Below are positions 34,393-42,192 of a stretch of 64,000 nucleotides of DNA, piece after piece. Made by a program: the position numbers and the translations under genes. Source of the DNA: Sedimenticola sp. (GTDB lineage Bacteria > Pseudomonadota > Gammaproteobacteria > Chromatiales > Chromatiaceae); assembly GCA_026984735.1 (NCBI GenBank), contig JALSRN010000094.1:1-64000 (forward strand), read 5' to 3'. The number at the start of each line of letters is the position of its first letter. Position 1 is the first letter of the stretch. The notes below the pieces were generated by a model. The model was not told where the DNA came from, did no database searches, and saw only the letters and a program-made list of their open reading frames with translations.

Positions 34393-34415
34393 GAAAATAG
34401 CACGGAACCCCTCTC

Positions 34416-35048
34416 ATGAAGCGCGAAAACCCGCCCGATCTCACCCGCCGCCAGCAGGAGATCTACGAGTACCTCGTGAAAAACCTGCACAAATTCCCCC
34501 ACCCCCCCACCCTGGATGAGCTGTGCGCGGCGCTGGGGCTCAGTTCCCGGGGATCGCTGCACAAACAGCTGCAGGCGTTGATCCAGGCAGGGCTCATCGA
34601 ACCGATGAACAACAAGAGGCGGGGGGTACGGCTCGCCAAGGGCGCCGAGAGCGCGGGCACGGCCGACGAAAACGAGCTGCCCCTCTACGGGCGCATCGCC
34701 GCCGGCCGTCCCATAGAGGCCATCGCCGGCGCGGAGACCATCGCCGTGCCCCCCGCTCTGCGCACCGCCAACCCCTGCTACGTCCTCGAGGTGAAAGGCG
34801 ACTCCATGATCGACGCCGGCATCCTCGACGGAGACTGGGTGATCATCGAGCAGCGCGACCACGCCCGCAACGGCGAAATCGTGGTGGCCCTGGTGGATGG
34901 CGAGGAGGCCACGCTCAAACGCATCGAGCAGCGCCCCGGCGAAGTGATCCTCCACCCCGCCAACAGCGAGATGGAGCCCATGCGCTTTCGCCCCGACCAG
35001 GTGCGGATCCAGGGCGTGCTGGTGGGCCAGATGCGGCGTTACCGCTGA
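34416..35048 (+). CDS. lexA: LexA repressor (SOS regulator), divergent DNA-binding domain
   Basis: 210 residues. N-terminal winged helix (about 1-75) with recognition region LGLSSRGSLHKQLQALIQAGLIE that differs clearly from enteric LexA. The self-cleavage site is Ala96-Gly97 (RIAAGRP), with catalytic Ser130 (KGDSMID) and Lys168 (ATLKRI). It represses DNA-damage genes and is inactivated by RecA-stimulated autoproteolysis. The operator in its own promoter, built from GTTC/GAAC half-sites, fits the altered recognition domain. Convergent with the CBS-domain gene at a 6-bp gap. Confidence 0.93.
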   Translation: MKRENPPDLTRRQQEIYEYLVKNLHKFPHPPTLDELCAALGLSSRGSLHKQLQALIQAGLIEPMNNKRRGVRLAKGAESAGTADENELPLYGRIAAGRPIEAIAGAETIAVPPALRTANPCYVLEVKGDSMIDAGILDGDWVIIEQRDHARNGEIVVALVDGEEATLKRIEQRPGEVILHPANSEMEPMRFRPDQVRIQGVLVGQMRRYR

Positions 35049-35054
35049 ACGCCG

Positions 35055-35486
35055 TCAGGAGTAGTAGATATATTTCTCCAGCTGTTCGATGACGAACTGC
35101 TGCTCGTCGATGATGTCCTTGACGATGTCGCCGATGGAGACCAACCCCACCAGACGCCCCTCTTCCACCACGGGGAGGTGCCGCACCCGCCGTTCCGTCA
35201 TCAACGCCATGCATTCCGTCGTGGTGGTGTCGGGGTGGACCACCAGCAGACTTCCGCTCATCACCTCGCCCACGGGCGTCTGTCGGGAGCTCTTGCCCTC
35301 CAGCGCCACCTTGCAAGTGTAGTCCCGCTCGGAAAAGAGCCCCACCGGCCTTCCCTGCTCCACCACCACCAGCGACCCGACCCCGAGATCGGCCAGCCGC
35401 CGAATCGCCTCGAACACCGTCTCTCCCGGAGAAACGGTGTACACCTCTCCCCCTTTCTGTCTGAGAATGTCACGGACGGTCTTCAT
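35055..35486 (-). CDS. CBS domain pair protein
   Basis: 143 residues made of two CBS motifs (about 5-60 and 75-130: VSPGETVFEAIRRLADLGVGSLVVVE and VHPDTTTTECMALMTERRVRHLPVVEEGRLVGLVSIGD). CBS pairs bind adenine nucleotides such as AMP, ATP or S-adenosylmethionine and act as sensors; stand-alone versions have unknown partners. The ATG at 35486 has GGGGAGG upstream, so the longer frame is rejected. Confidence 0.9.
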   Translation of the reverse strand: MKTVRDILRQKGGEVYTVSPGETVFEAIRRLADLGVGSLVVVEQGRPVGLFSERDYTCKVALEGKSSRQTPVGEVMSGSLLVVHPDTTTTECMALMTERRVRHLPVVEEGRLVGLVSIGDIVKDIIDEQQFVIEQLEKYIYYS

Positions 35487-35635
35487 ACTCGCCTCCCCGG
35501 CTGCTTCCCATGGCCGCGACCCGCCACCCGGGGCGGATTTCGACCCGACTTGCTCCAAGAATAGACCATTTGGCCGATTTTTCCCGGCAGCCCCCGCGCG
35601 CGAGTCGTGAATTGTCCGCAAGCATGTCTCGCTTC

Positions 35636-35818
35636 CCGCGCCAAGCTCAGATTACTGTGGGAGGCCAGCAAGCGTAGGGTGACATCCGGATAGGCCCGAC
35701 TGAACCGAGCGAACATCGGCATGAAAACGGCAGTGGCCATATTGTCCACTGCCGTAACCCGCAGAGGACCGGAAAGCTTCAGATCAGCCCCCGAGCGGGC
35801 ACCATGGTCTAACCCACC
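35636..35818 (-). pseudogene. LysR-family regulator fragment
   Basis: The minus-strand frame reads LKLSGPLRVTAVDNMATAVF and continues MPMFARFSRAYPDVTLRLLA, which is the linker and first strand-helix of a LysR effector-binding domain. Similarity ends after SNLSLARE; what follows is unrelated, and neither the N-terminal helix-turn-helix nor the rest of the effector domain is present. A remnant of about 60 codons. Confidence 0.6.
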
Positions 35819-36063
35819 GCCGAGTGCAATGGCTTCTTTTCGGGGCCAATCTCCATCTTCCGCCGCAGGGAGGCGCTGCCGCCTCCCCGAAGCCTTCGTG
35901 CCCGGCTATCCGGCCTGGGTGTGGCGCCTGAAACCCGGTGGGGCGACTGGGGTCATCGTGTTTGTATCCTGAGGCAGGCACCGATCCAGAGGTTTATACC
36001 CATCACTGGTCGGACAAGCTGCGCCAGGTCAACTTGCAAGGCCATGAGCCTTACGGTGTTTTC
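35819..36063. other. Unassigned stretch between LysR fragment and CRISPR repeat
   Basis: About 245 bp with no recognisable gene. Short frames such as HHWSDKLRQVNLQGHEPYGV run into the CRISPR repeat but show no known domain. It may include leftover leader or phage DNA. Confidence 0.4.
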
Positions 36064-36092
36064 AGGTTCATCCCCACGGGCGTGGGGAACAC
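36064..36092 (+). CRISPR. Single type I-E-like CRISPR repeat (no array)
   Basis: A 29-nt unit from AGGTTCATCCCC to GGGGAACAC with stem CCCCACG-gg-CGTGGGG, the length and sequence type of subtype I-E repeats. Its translation gives the familiar spurious strings FIPTGVGNT and SSPRAWGT. No second copy is seen within the neighbouring 300 bp on either side and no cas gene is present, so it is an orphan or relic. A chance palindrome is unlikely given the full-length match. Confidence 0.7.
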
Positions 36093-36421
36093 TCGAACAA
36101 GGCCCGCAGCCACAGCCATCGGCATTGCACGCCGGTCAATCGCCGTTGGCGCTGGCGGCCGGGCAGGGCGGCGCATTCACCCCGGCACAGCAGCAAGTGG
36201 AGAATCTCGTCGATGCCAGCGTCAATGGCGCGCCGTCGCCGATCGGCGAAGACCGACTCAAAGCGATCATCGCCAAGGCGAAAAGCCCCGAACATCTGGA
36301 TGAACTGCTGGCCCAGGAGGCCGCCGGCGCCGACCCAGCCGCCTACCGGCAACTCCTCGAACGCGCCCTGTTCGCCGCGGATGTACTCGGCTACGTCAAG
36401 GCCGATCAGCGGGAGGCTTGA
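36093..36421 (+). pseudogene. C-terminal remnant of a Mu-like phage portal protein (gp29/DUF935)
   Basis: The plus-strand frame from about 36100 encodes roughly 105 residues. It includes SPLALAAGQGGAFTPAQQQV, LKAIIAKAKSPEHLDELLAQ and YRQLLERALFAADVLGYV. The last part resembles the helical C-terminus of Mu gp29 (DUF935) portal proteins. The other roughly 400 residues are missing; the frame continues upstream into the CRISPR repeat instead. It overlaps the antitoxin gene tail to tail by 26 bp. Confidence 0.55.
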
Positions 36422-36779
36422 CCGGCGTGTCATCCAACAGCAACTGCCCAGGATGCAACCCCATCGCTGCGGCCAGCCGGTGCAGCGTGGCGCGTCGCGG
36501 CCTGGAGCCGCCACGCTCGATGCGCGCCACCGACGACTGCTTCATGCCTGCCAGCCGGGCCACCTCCGCTTGGGTCAGGCCCAAATGCTCGCGCCAGGCG
36601 GCTACCAGCGAGACGCCGTCCAGCACATGCCGCTCCACCACCTCCTGCGGAATGCCCTGCTCGCGGACCTGCGCCGCCCGCCAGGCCTCGACCATCTCCT
36701 GGAAGCGATCCCACGGCACCACCGCAAAGACCGGCTTGCCGTCCTGCTCGATCACTTGGAAATCAGTACGTGCGTTCAT
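36396..36779 (-). CDS. XRE-type antitoxin of a toxin-antitoxin pair
   Basis: 127 residues. The N-terminal part (DFQVIEQDGKPVFAVVPWDR) resembles antitoxin domains that bind the toxin, and a C-terminal HTH_XRE domain follows (about 62-115: LGLTQAEVARLAGMKQSSVA, RIERGG). The gene is intact. Its ATG lies inside the 3' end of the toxin reading frame, the toxin-first order of HigBA-like systems. With the toxin broken it may persist as an orphan autoregulator. Confidence 0.8.
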   Translation of the reverse strand: MNARTDFQVIEQDGKPVFAVVPWDRFQEMVEAWRAAQVREQGIPQEVVERHVLDGVSLVAAWREHLGLTQAEVARLAGMKQSSVARIERGGSRPRRATLHRLAAAMGLHPGQLLLDDTPVKPPADRP

Positions 36780-37017
36780 CGCGTTTTTTCACCTCCTCGA
36801 TGCTGACGATGCGGGCGTGATCCAGCACATCGAACAACACCCGGTAATTTCCCACCCGCAGGCGGTAGCCGTAGTGGTGGTTCCTCAGCGCCTTGATGCC
36901 GGTCACCTTCGGGAATTCGGACAAGGTGCGGGCCGCTTGAACGATGCGCTGGCGGGCCTGCGGGTCCTACAGTTTGGTCAGCTGCTTCAGCGCCTTGGGG
37001 GTTCAGATCACGTCCAC
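36763..37017 (-). pseudogene. RelE/ParE-type toxin inactivated by two in-frame stop codons
   Basis: The minus-strand frame encodes a RelE-fold toxin: TPKALKQLTKL, then DPQARQRIVQAARTLSEFPK, NHHYGYRLRVGNYRVLFDV and ARIVSIEEVKKRDERTY. A TGA (37005-37003) sits where the conserved Trp of the family's xxIWTPKA start is expected, and a TAG (36969-36967) follows TKL. Both are single-base changes from TGG and CAG. No ATG follows them in time to make a full toxin. The 3' end overlaps the antitoxin. Confidence 0.75.
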
Positions 37018-37023
37018 AATTTT

Positions 37024-37051
37024 ATTATAACAAAATATAACTTTTACACAA
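37024..37051 (-). promoter_or_regulatory. Promoter and operator of the toxin-antitoxin locus
   Basis: On the minus strand -35 TTGTGT (37051-37046), 16-bp spacer, perfect -10 TATAAT (37029-37024). The inverted repeat TTATA-N6-TATAA (37026-37040 region) lies between them, a plausible antitoxin operator. The predicted start site falls at or next to the toxin GTG. Confidence 0.55.
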
Positions 37052-37054
37052 TAA

Positions 37055-37310
37055 CGTTTGACACCCATGTCCACCGGGACCACGCTTACCCCGTCACCGC
37101 AAAATCGGTGGCCGGGATTGGCGTTCCGAAGCACTGGCGCACCACGCGCCATCCGAGTGCGTTTTTTGTGCCCGCTCAATGGCGGAGTGCGTGGGGGGCC
37201 GCAAGGCCCGCCGGTCCCAGTGCCCGGCACGCCAACCCGCGCATCCCGCCACCCTTTCGTTTGGCGTCGAAAGCGTGGCGGTTCTCGAACCTCAGCACTG
37301 GAGAACCGAC
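37055..37310 (+). other. Leader-like stretch before the antirepressor fragment
   Basis: About 255 bp with an open frame whose translation contains RFLCPLNGGVRGGPQGPPVP and GTPTRASRHPF. I recall similar untranslated-looking leaders before KilA-N antirepressor genes in proteobacterial prophages; this is memory-based and unverified. No independent gene is claimed. Confidence 0.35.
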
Positions 37311-37352
37311 ATGACCCAAGCACTCACCGTCCTCAACACCGACATCCGCATG
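37311..37352 (+). pseudogene. First codons of a KilA-N type antirepressor, interrupted by an IS
   Basis: ATG at 37311 encodes MTQALTVLNTDIR, the typical start of KilA-N phage antirepressors, and then runs directly into the IS3-like end at 37351. Nothing of the KilA-N domain remains. Confidence 0.5.
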
Positions 37353-37830
37353 AACCACCCCGGGGCATTCCGGAAATCGTTTTCCTTGAGTCAGGCCGCC
37401 TTGGCTGACTCTTTCTGATGGCGATAATACATCGCCTCCAACCCTGCCGATCGGCTCCAGCAGCCAGCGGCGAATGAACCAGTCGATCCATTCCAGCGCG
37501 GCATGCTCGACGGCATCGAGTGTCCGCTATGACCCGCATCGGCGAATGATCTGGGTCTTGATGATCGTTCCCGCCAGGGCGTTGTCGTACGAATCTCCTA
37601 CGCTGCCAACGGATGACTCGACGCAGCCACCGATCCGCCGGGCGAAGACATCGATGACAAAGACCACGAAGACCATACCCACCCAGATGGCGACAGAGGT
37701 AAAGTCCACCTCCCACAACTGATTCGGTCGCTCCGTCCGGAACCGGCGCTGCACAAGGTCTCCGGGGAATATCTCTTGTTCGTGTTCATGCCCGCGAGGG
37801 TGCCGAACCAATCGAATTTCAAAACGATCG
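37351..37830 (-). mobile_element. Degenerate IS3-family insertion sequence with internal deletions
   Basis: Minus-strand frames show the start of OrfA (MNTNKRYSPE at 37789) fused after about 10 codons to the OrfB integrase core (VQRRFRTERPNQLWEVDFT, VFVVFVIDVFARRI). A second junction gives SSVGSVGDSYDNALAGTI, then a frame shift into TLDAVEHAALEWIDWF and LEAMYYRHQKESAKAA. Parts of the DDE domain are missing at each junction, so no active transposase is encoded. The plus-strand end TGAACCACCCCGGGG at 37351 looks like an IS3-type terminus. The other end, somewhere near 37800-37860, could not be placed. Confidence 0.7.
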
Positions 37831-37875
37831 GAACGTCAGACAAAAGCCAGCCCGAAGCTAGCCTCCACCATGCAT

Positions 37876-39252
37876 TCAAAACGGCAATCCACCCGGCGGC
37901 ATGCCGCCGCCGGGGAAACGCCCTTTCATGCCCCGCATCATCTTCGCCAGGCCGCCGCCCTTCATCTTCTTCATCATCTTCTGCATCTGGGCGAACTGCT
38001 TGAGCAGGCGGTTGATGTCCTGAACCTGGGTGCCGGAACCCTTGGCGATGCGGCGCTTGCGCGAGCCCTTGATGATCTGCGGAAAGGTCCGCTCCTGGGG
38101 GGTCATGGAGTCGATGATGGCGATCATCTTGCGGATCTCCTTGTCGCCGGCCTGGGCCTTCACCGCATCGGGCACTTGGTTCATGCCCGGCAGCTTGTCC
38201 ATCAAGCTGGCCACGCCGCCCATCTTGGCCATCTGCTCCATCTGCTCCTTGAAATCGGCCAGGGTGAAGCCCTTGCCCTTGTGGATCTTCTTGGCCAGTT
38301 TGGCGGCCTTCTCCTGGTCCACCTTCTGGCTGATCTCCTCCACCAGCGAGACCACGTCGCCCATGCCGAGGATGCGCGAGGCGATGCGGTCGGGATGGAA
38401 GGGTTCCAGCGCGGTGCTCTTTTCACCGGTGCCCAGAAATTTGATCGGCTTGCCGGTGATCTTGCGAATGGAGAGCGCCGCCCCTCCGCGGGCGTCGCCG
38501 TCCACCTTGGTGAGCACCACGCCCGTGAGGGGCAGCGCCTCGTGGAAGGCGCGGGCGGTGTTGGCGGCATCCTGGCCGGTCATGGCGTCCACCACGAAGA
38601 GGGTCTCCACCGGGTTTAGGGCCTTTTCCAGCGCCTGAATCTCGGCCATCATCTCCTGGTCGATGTGCAGGCGGCCGGCGGTGTCCACGATGAGCACGTC
38701 GAAATGGCCTTTGCGCGCGGCGTCCAGCGCCGCCTTGGCGATCTTCTCCGGTTTCTGCCCTGGATCGCTGGGGAAGAACTCCACCCCCACCTCGGCTGCC
38801 AGGGTCCGGAGCTGGTCGATGGCGGCGGGGCGGTAGACGTCGGCGCTCACCACCATCACCTTCTTCTTCTGCTGCTCCTTGAGCAGCCGCGCCAGCTTGC
38901 CCACGCTGGTGGTCTTGCCCGAGCCCTGGAGCCCCGCCATGAGAATCACCGCCGGCGGCTGGGCGCGCAGATTGAGCCCTTCGCCGGCCTCGCCCATCAC
39001 TTTGATCAGCTCGTCGTTGACGATCTTGACCAGCGCCTGGCCGGGCGTGAGGCTCTTCATCACTTCTTCGCCGAGGGCTTTCTGTTTCACCTCCTCGACG
39101 AACTCCTTGACCACCGGCAGGGCCACGTCGGCCTCCAGCAGCGCCATGCGCACTTCGCGCAGCGTCTCCTTGACATTCTCTTCGGTGATGCGGCCCCGGC
39201 CACGCAGGTTCTGCACCACGCGGCCCAGGCGGTCGGAAAGATTCTCGAACAT
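37876..39252 (-). CDS. ffh: Signal recognition particle protein Ffh
   Basis: 458-residue SRP54 GTPase that binds 4.5S RNA and signal sequences of nascent membrane proteins. N domain (about 1-90), G domain with P-loop GLQGSGKTTSVGKLA, DTAGRLH and TKVDGDARGG, and the methionine-rich M domain (QMEQMAKMGGVASLM to the C-terminal MKGGGLAKMMRGMKG). The start is ATG 39252; a TTG nine bases upstream is less likely. A TATAAT (39292-39287) upstream suggests its own promoter. The accessory graveyard begins immediately past its stop. Confidence 0.97.
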   Translation of the reverse strand: MFENLSDRLGRVVQNLRGRGRITEENVKETLREVRMALLEADVALPVVKEFVEEVKQKALGEEVMKSLTPGQALVKIVNDELIKVMGEAGEGLNLRAQPPAVILMAGLQGSGKTTSVGKLARLLKEQQKKKVMVVSADVYRPAAIDQLRTLAAEVGVEFFPSDPGQKPEKIAKAALDAARKGHFDVLIVDTAGRLHIDQEMMAEIQALEKALNPVETLFVVDAMTGQDAANTARAFHEALPLTGVVLTKVDGDARGGAALSIRKITGKPIKFLGTGEKSTALEPFHPDRIASRILGMGDVVSLVEEISQKVDQEKAAKLAKKIHKGKGFTLADFKEQMEQMAKMGGVASLMDKLPGMNQVPDAVKAQAGDKEIRKMIAIIDSMTPQERTFPQIIKGSRKRRIAKGSGTQVQDINRLLKQFAQMQKMMKKMKGGGLAKMMRGMKGRFPGGGMPPGGLPF

Positions 39253-39286
39253 GACGGTCAAATCCCCGTTCAGGCGATGGAAAACG

Positions 39287-39292
39287 ATTATA
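39287..39292 (-). promoter_or_regulatory. -10 element of the ffh promoter
   Basis: Perfect TATAAT on the minus strand, 35 bp before the ffh ATG. The -35 at 17 bp is poor, so only the -10 is claimed. Confidence 0.4.
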
Positions 39293-39358
39293 CAGGGTGG
39301 GATGGGATCGGACGGCCGCGCGCAAAGATCCGGGAGAAACGCTGCCCGTTCCCCCGGA

Positions 39359-40528
39359 TCAACGGGCGCCGCAGCGCAGCAACTCGCCGTAGAGCGCGTT
39401 CAACAAGTCCCTGGGCGTCACCATGCCCGTCAAGCGCCCTTCTTCATCCACCACCGGCAGATGGTGGACGCCTGCGGAGAGATAGATGGGAAAGAGATCC
39501 ATCACATGCTGATCCTCGCGCACCGTCACCACCTTGCGCGTCATCAGGTGGCCGGAGTATTCGGGCTTGTCGGTGTGCAGTCCGGGCGAAGGTTTGAGAA
39601 ACCGGCGTAACCGCTCGGCCAGCGGCGCTTCGCCGGGAGCTTTCACCTGCTCGAGAAAATCGGCGATGGTGAGAATGCCGATCACATGGCGGCGCTGGTC
39701 CACCACCGGCAGCGCGCGCACCTTCAACGCGGCCATCTTGCGCCAAGCCGCCTCCACGGGGGTGTCGTACTCCACGGCGGCGGGGTTCCCGGTCATGATG
39801 TCCCGGCACGAGAGGGTGCCCAGTTCACGCCGCGCCGCATGGGCGGCGGTGAGCTCGATGATGGCGCGCAGATCCGACACCGACAAGTCGATGTACTCGC
39901 CCAGCTCGCGCATGGCGTAATCGAGATCCTCGGGCGCCACCCCCAGTCCCGCCACCACCTTGCCGACATCGGGTCCGGAAGAGACGGCGGGCTTGCGCAG
40001 CTTTTCCGGATAACGCCGGTTGGGCAGCCAGTTGTTGATGAAGAGCGCCCAACTGCCCATCACCACCACGTTGATCAATACCGGCGTCACCATGTACTGG
40101 TAGCCCAGCGCGTGGACCGTGGAACTGCCCACCACGGCGCTCAAGGCGGTGGCGCCGCCGGGCGGATGGAGGCAGCGGGCGATATACATCGCCGAGATGG
40201 CGATGCCCACCGCGAGCGCCGCCGCGATGACGGTCTCCGGCACCAGTTTGGCCACGGTGATTCCCAGAAAGGCGGAGATGAGATGCCCTCCGACGAAGTT
40301 CCAGGGCTGGGAAAGGGGGCCGTGGGGCACGGCGAAAAGCAGCACCGCCGAAGCCCCCATGGAAGCCACCACCCAGGGAAGGTCGCGCGGCGCCAGAAAC
40401 CAGGCGCTCACCGCCATGATGAGGCCGATGCCCACCAAACCCGCCAGCCCGGAGACCAGCTTCTCGCCGAGAGGCACGGTGTCGGGGTCGGGCAGGAAAG
40501 CGTTCAGCAACCGGTTCTTCGAAAGCAT
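39359..40528 (-). CDS. HPP family membrane protein with C-terminal CBS pair
   Basis: 389 residues: an N-terminal HPP domain with about four to five membrane helices (about 22-165, including the ARCLHPPGGATAL signature) fused to two CBS motifs (about 255-310 and 335-385: LSCRDIMTGNPAAVEYDTPV, MTRKVVTVREDQHVMDLFPI). HPP proteins have been linked to nitrite transport in plastids and cyanobacteria; the CBS pair suggests gating by an adenine nucleotide. The substrate here is unknown. Divergent from the lipase-maturation-factor-like gene. Confidence 0.88.
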   Translation of the reverse strand: MLSKNRLLNAFLPDPDTVPLGEKLVSGLAGLVGIGLIMAVSAWFLAPRDLPWVVASMGASAVLLFAVPHGPLSQPWNFVGGHLISAFLGITVAKLVPETVIAAALAVGIAISAMYIARCLHPPGGATALSAVVGSSTVHALGYQYMVTPVLINVVVMGSWALFINNWLPNRRYPEKLRKPAVSSGPDVGKVVAGLGVAPEDLDYAMRELGEYIDLSVSDLRAIIELTAAHAARRELGTLSCRDIMTGNPAAVEYDTPVEAAWRKMAALKVRALPVVDQRRHVIGILTIADFLEQVKAPGEAPLAERLRRFLKPSPGLHTDKPEYSGHLMTRKVVTVREDQHVMDLFPIYLSAGVHHLPVVDEEGRLTGMVTPRDLLNALYGELLRCGAR

Positions 40529-40676
40529 CGCGAAAAACGTCCAGGCAAAGGAAAAGCGGATCGTAACAGATTCGGAGACGGCGCCAGGACGCTCCGCAAA
40601 TCGGAACCCGAGGCTGATTCGAGGCTCGTCGGCGAATGCCACCACGGCCGCCGTGGCGGCTATACTGCATCGAATC

Positions 40677-42140
40677 ATGACCATGAAAGAGCGCTTGCAA
40701 TCCCTGTTCCGGGTGGACGAGGAGTATCGGCTCGCCAGCCGCCTCTTTCTCAAGGCGTTGGCGTTGATCTATCTGGCCGCCTTCGTCTCCCTCGCTCCGC
40801 AGATCAGCGGCCTCGCGGGCCGGGAAGGCATTCTCCCCTTCCATCTCTATCTCGACCAGGCGCTGCGCGATCACGGGCTTCTGGCGCTGCTCCAGATCCC
40901 GGTGCTCTTCTGGTTGAACGCTTCCGACGCGGCGCTGGAAGGGGCGGCCTGGAGCGGTGCCGCGCTCTCCATCCTGCTCTTTTTCGGCCGCTGGGAACGA
41001 GGAAATCTGATCCTGCTCTTTCTTCTCTATCTCTCCCTCTATCGGGCGGGGCAGGTCTTCATGAACTTCCAGTGGGACACCCTGCTGCTGGAAGCGGGGC
41101 TGCTGGCGGTCTTCCTCCAGCGGGCTCCCACCCGACTGGCGCTTCTTCTCTACCACTGGCTGCTGTTCCGGCTGCGCTTCATGTCGGGCTTCTTCAAGCT
41201 GGCCACGGGCGACCCGTCGTGGCGCCATTTCACCGCCCTGGACCACTATTTCGAGACCCAGCCCCTGCCCCACGCCGGCGCCTGGTTCGCCCATTGGCTG
41301 CCCGAATGGCTGCACCGCGCGGGCGTGGGCTTCACCTTCTTCTCCGAGCTGGTGGTTCCCTTCTTCATCTTTCTGCCCCGCCCCTTCCGCCTCGCCGCGG
41401 TGGCTGTCACTCTGGCGATGCAGGCGATGATCCTGGCCACTTCGAATCACAATTTCTTCAACCTGCTCACCATCGCGCTCTGCCTTCTCTTGCTCGACGA
41501 CAAGGTGCTGGCGCGGTTGCTCCCGAAAGGCTTGCGCCGGCGCCTCCATCGCAAGTCGCCGCAGACGCCCCTTTTCGGCCATCGGGCGGCGCTGCTGGGG
41601 GTGGCCGTGGTGCTGGTGCTCTCCAGCCTCTCGGGGTTCTACGCCTTCGCCACCGGCCGCCACCCGCCGGCGCCGCTGGAGGCGCTGCGCAAGGGCGCCC
41701 AGAATTTCGGCGTGGGCGTGGTCTATCACGTCTTTCCGAACATGCAGACCGAACGCCAGGAGCTCATCGTCGAAGGGTCGAACGATGGCAAGAGCTGGAA
41801 GCCCTACCGTTTCCGCTACAAGCCGCAGGCGCTGGACGAACGCCCCCCGTTCATCGTGCCCCACCAGCCGCGGCTCGATTGGCTGATGTGGTTTGTTCCC
41901 ACTCAGCATCCGCTGCAGCTCTACTGGTTCGGGGAGTTCATGTATTCCTTGGAACGGGGGTCCAAGCCGGTGTTGAAGCTGCTCGCCCACAACCCCTTCC
42001 CGGATGGTCCGCCCAGATATCTGCGGGTGACCGCCTGGCGCTATCGCTTCACCACGCCGGAGGAGCGCCGGAAAACGGGCCGCTGGTGGCACCGGGAATA
42101 CCTGGGGATCTTCCCCATGGTGCCGCCGCGAAAACCGTGA
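40677..42140 (+). CDS. Lipase maturation factor family protein
   Basis: 487 residues with multiple membrane helices in the first 330 residues and a conserved C-terminal soluble part. Hallmarks of the LMF1-like family are visible: MNFQWDTLLLEAGLLAVF, RLRFMSGFFKLATGDPSWR, HYFETQPLPHAGAWF, and the C-terminal PRLDWLMWFVPTQHP. In animals LMF1 assists lipase folding; the bacterial role is unknown. No lipase gene is adjacent. A second ATG at 40683 is an equally good start. Confidence 0.88.
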   Translation: MTMKERLQSLFRVDEEYRLASRLFLKALALIYLAAFVSLAPQISGLAGREGILPFHLYLDQALRDHGLLALLQIPVLFWLNASDAALEGAAWSGAALSILLFFGRWERGNLILLFLLYLSLYRAGQVFMNFQWDTLLLEAGLLAVFLQRAPTRLALLLYHWLLFRLRFMSGFFKLATGDPSWRHFTALDHYFETQPLPHAGAWFAHWLPEWLHRAGVGFTFFSELVVPFFIFLPRPFRLAAVAVTLAMQAMILATSNHNFFNLLTIALCLLLLDDKVLARLLPKGLRRRLHRKSPQTPLFGHRAALLGVAVVLVLSSLSGFYAFATGRHPPAPLEALRKGAQNFGVGVVYHVFPNMQTERQELIVEGSNDGKSWKPYRFRYKPQALDERPPFIVPHQPRLDWLMWFVPTQHPLQLYWFGEFMYSLERGSKPVLKLLAHNPFPDGPPRYLRVTAWRYRFTTPEERRKTGRWWHREYLGIFPMVPPRKP

Positions 42141-42192
42141 AAAAAAATCCGAGGGGCGGGCGGACCGGGAGAGCGGGAGCGCACCCGGCCCC

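Noticed and set aside
34226..34415. Enteric-type LexA box before lexA
   Set aside because: No CTGT-N8-ACAG match was found; only GTTC/GAAC half-sites are present.
35921..36421. A 166-codon plus-strand frame as a real gene
   Set aside because: Its first half is a translation of unassigned DNA and the CRISPR repeat (GSSPRAWGT); only the second half resembles a real protein, a portal tail without its N-terminal domains.
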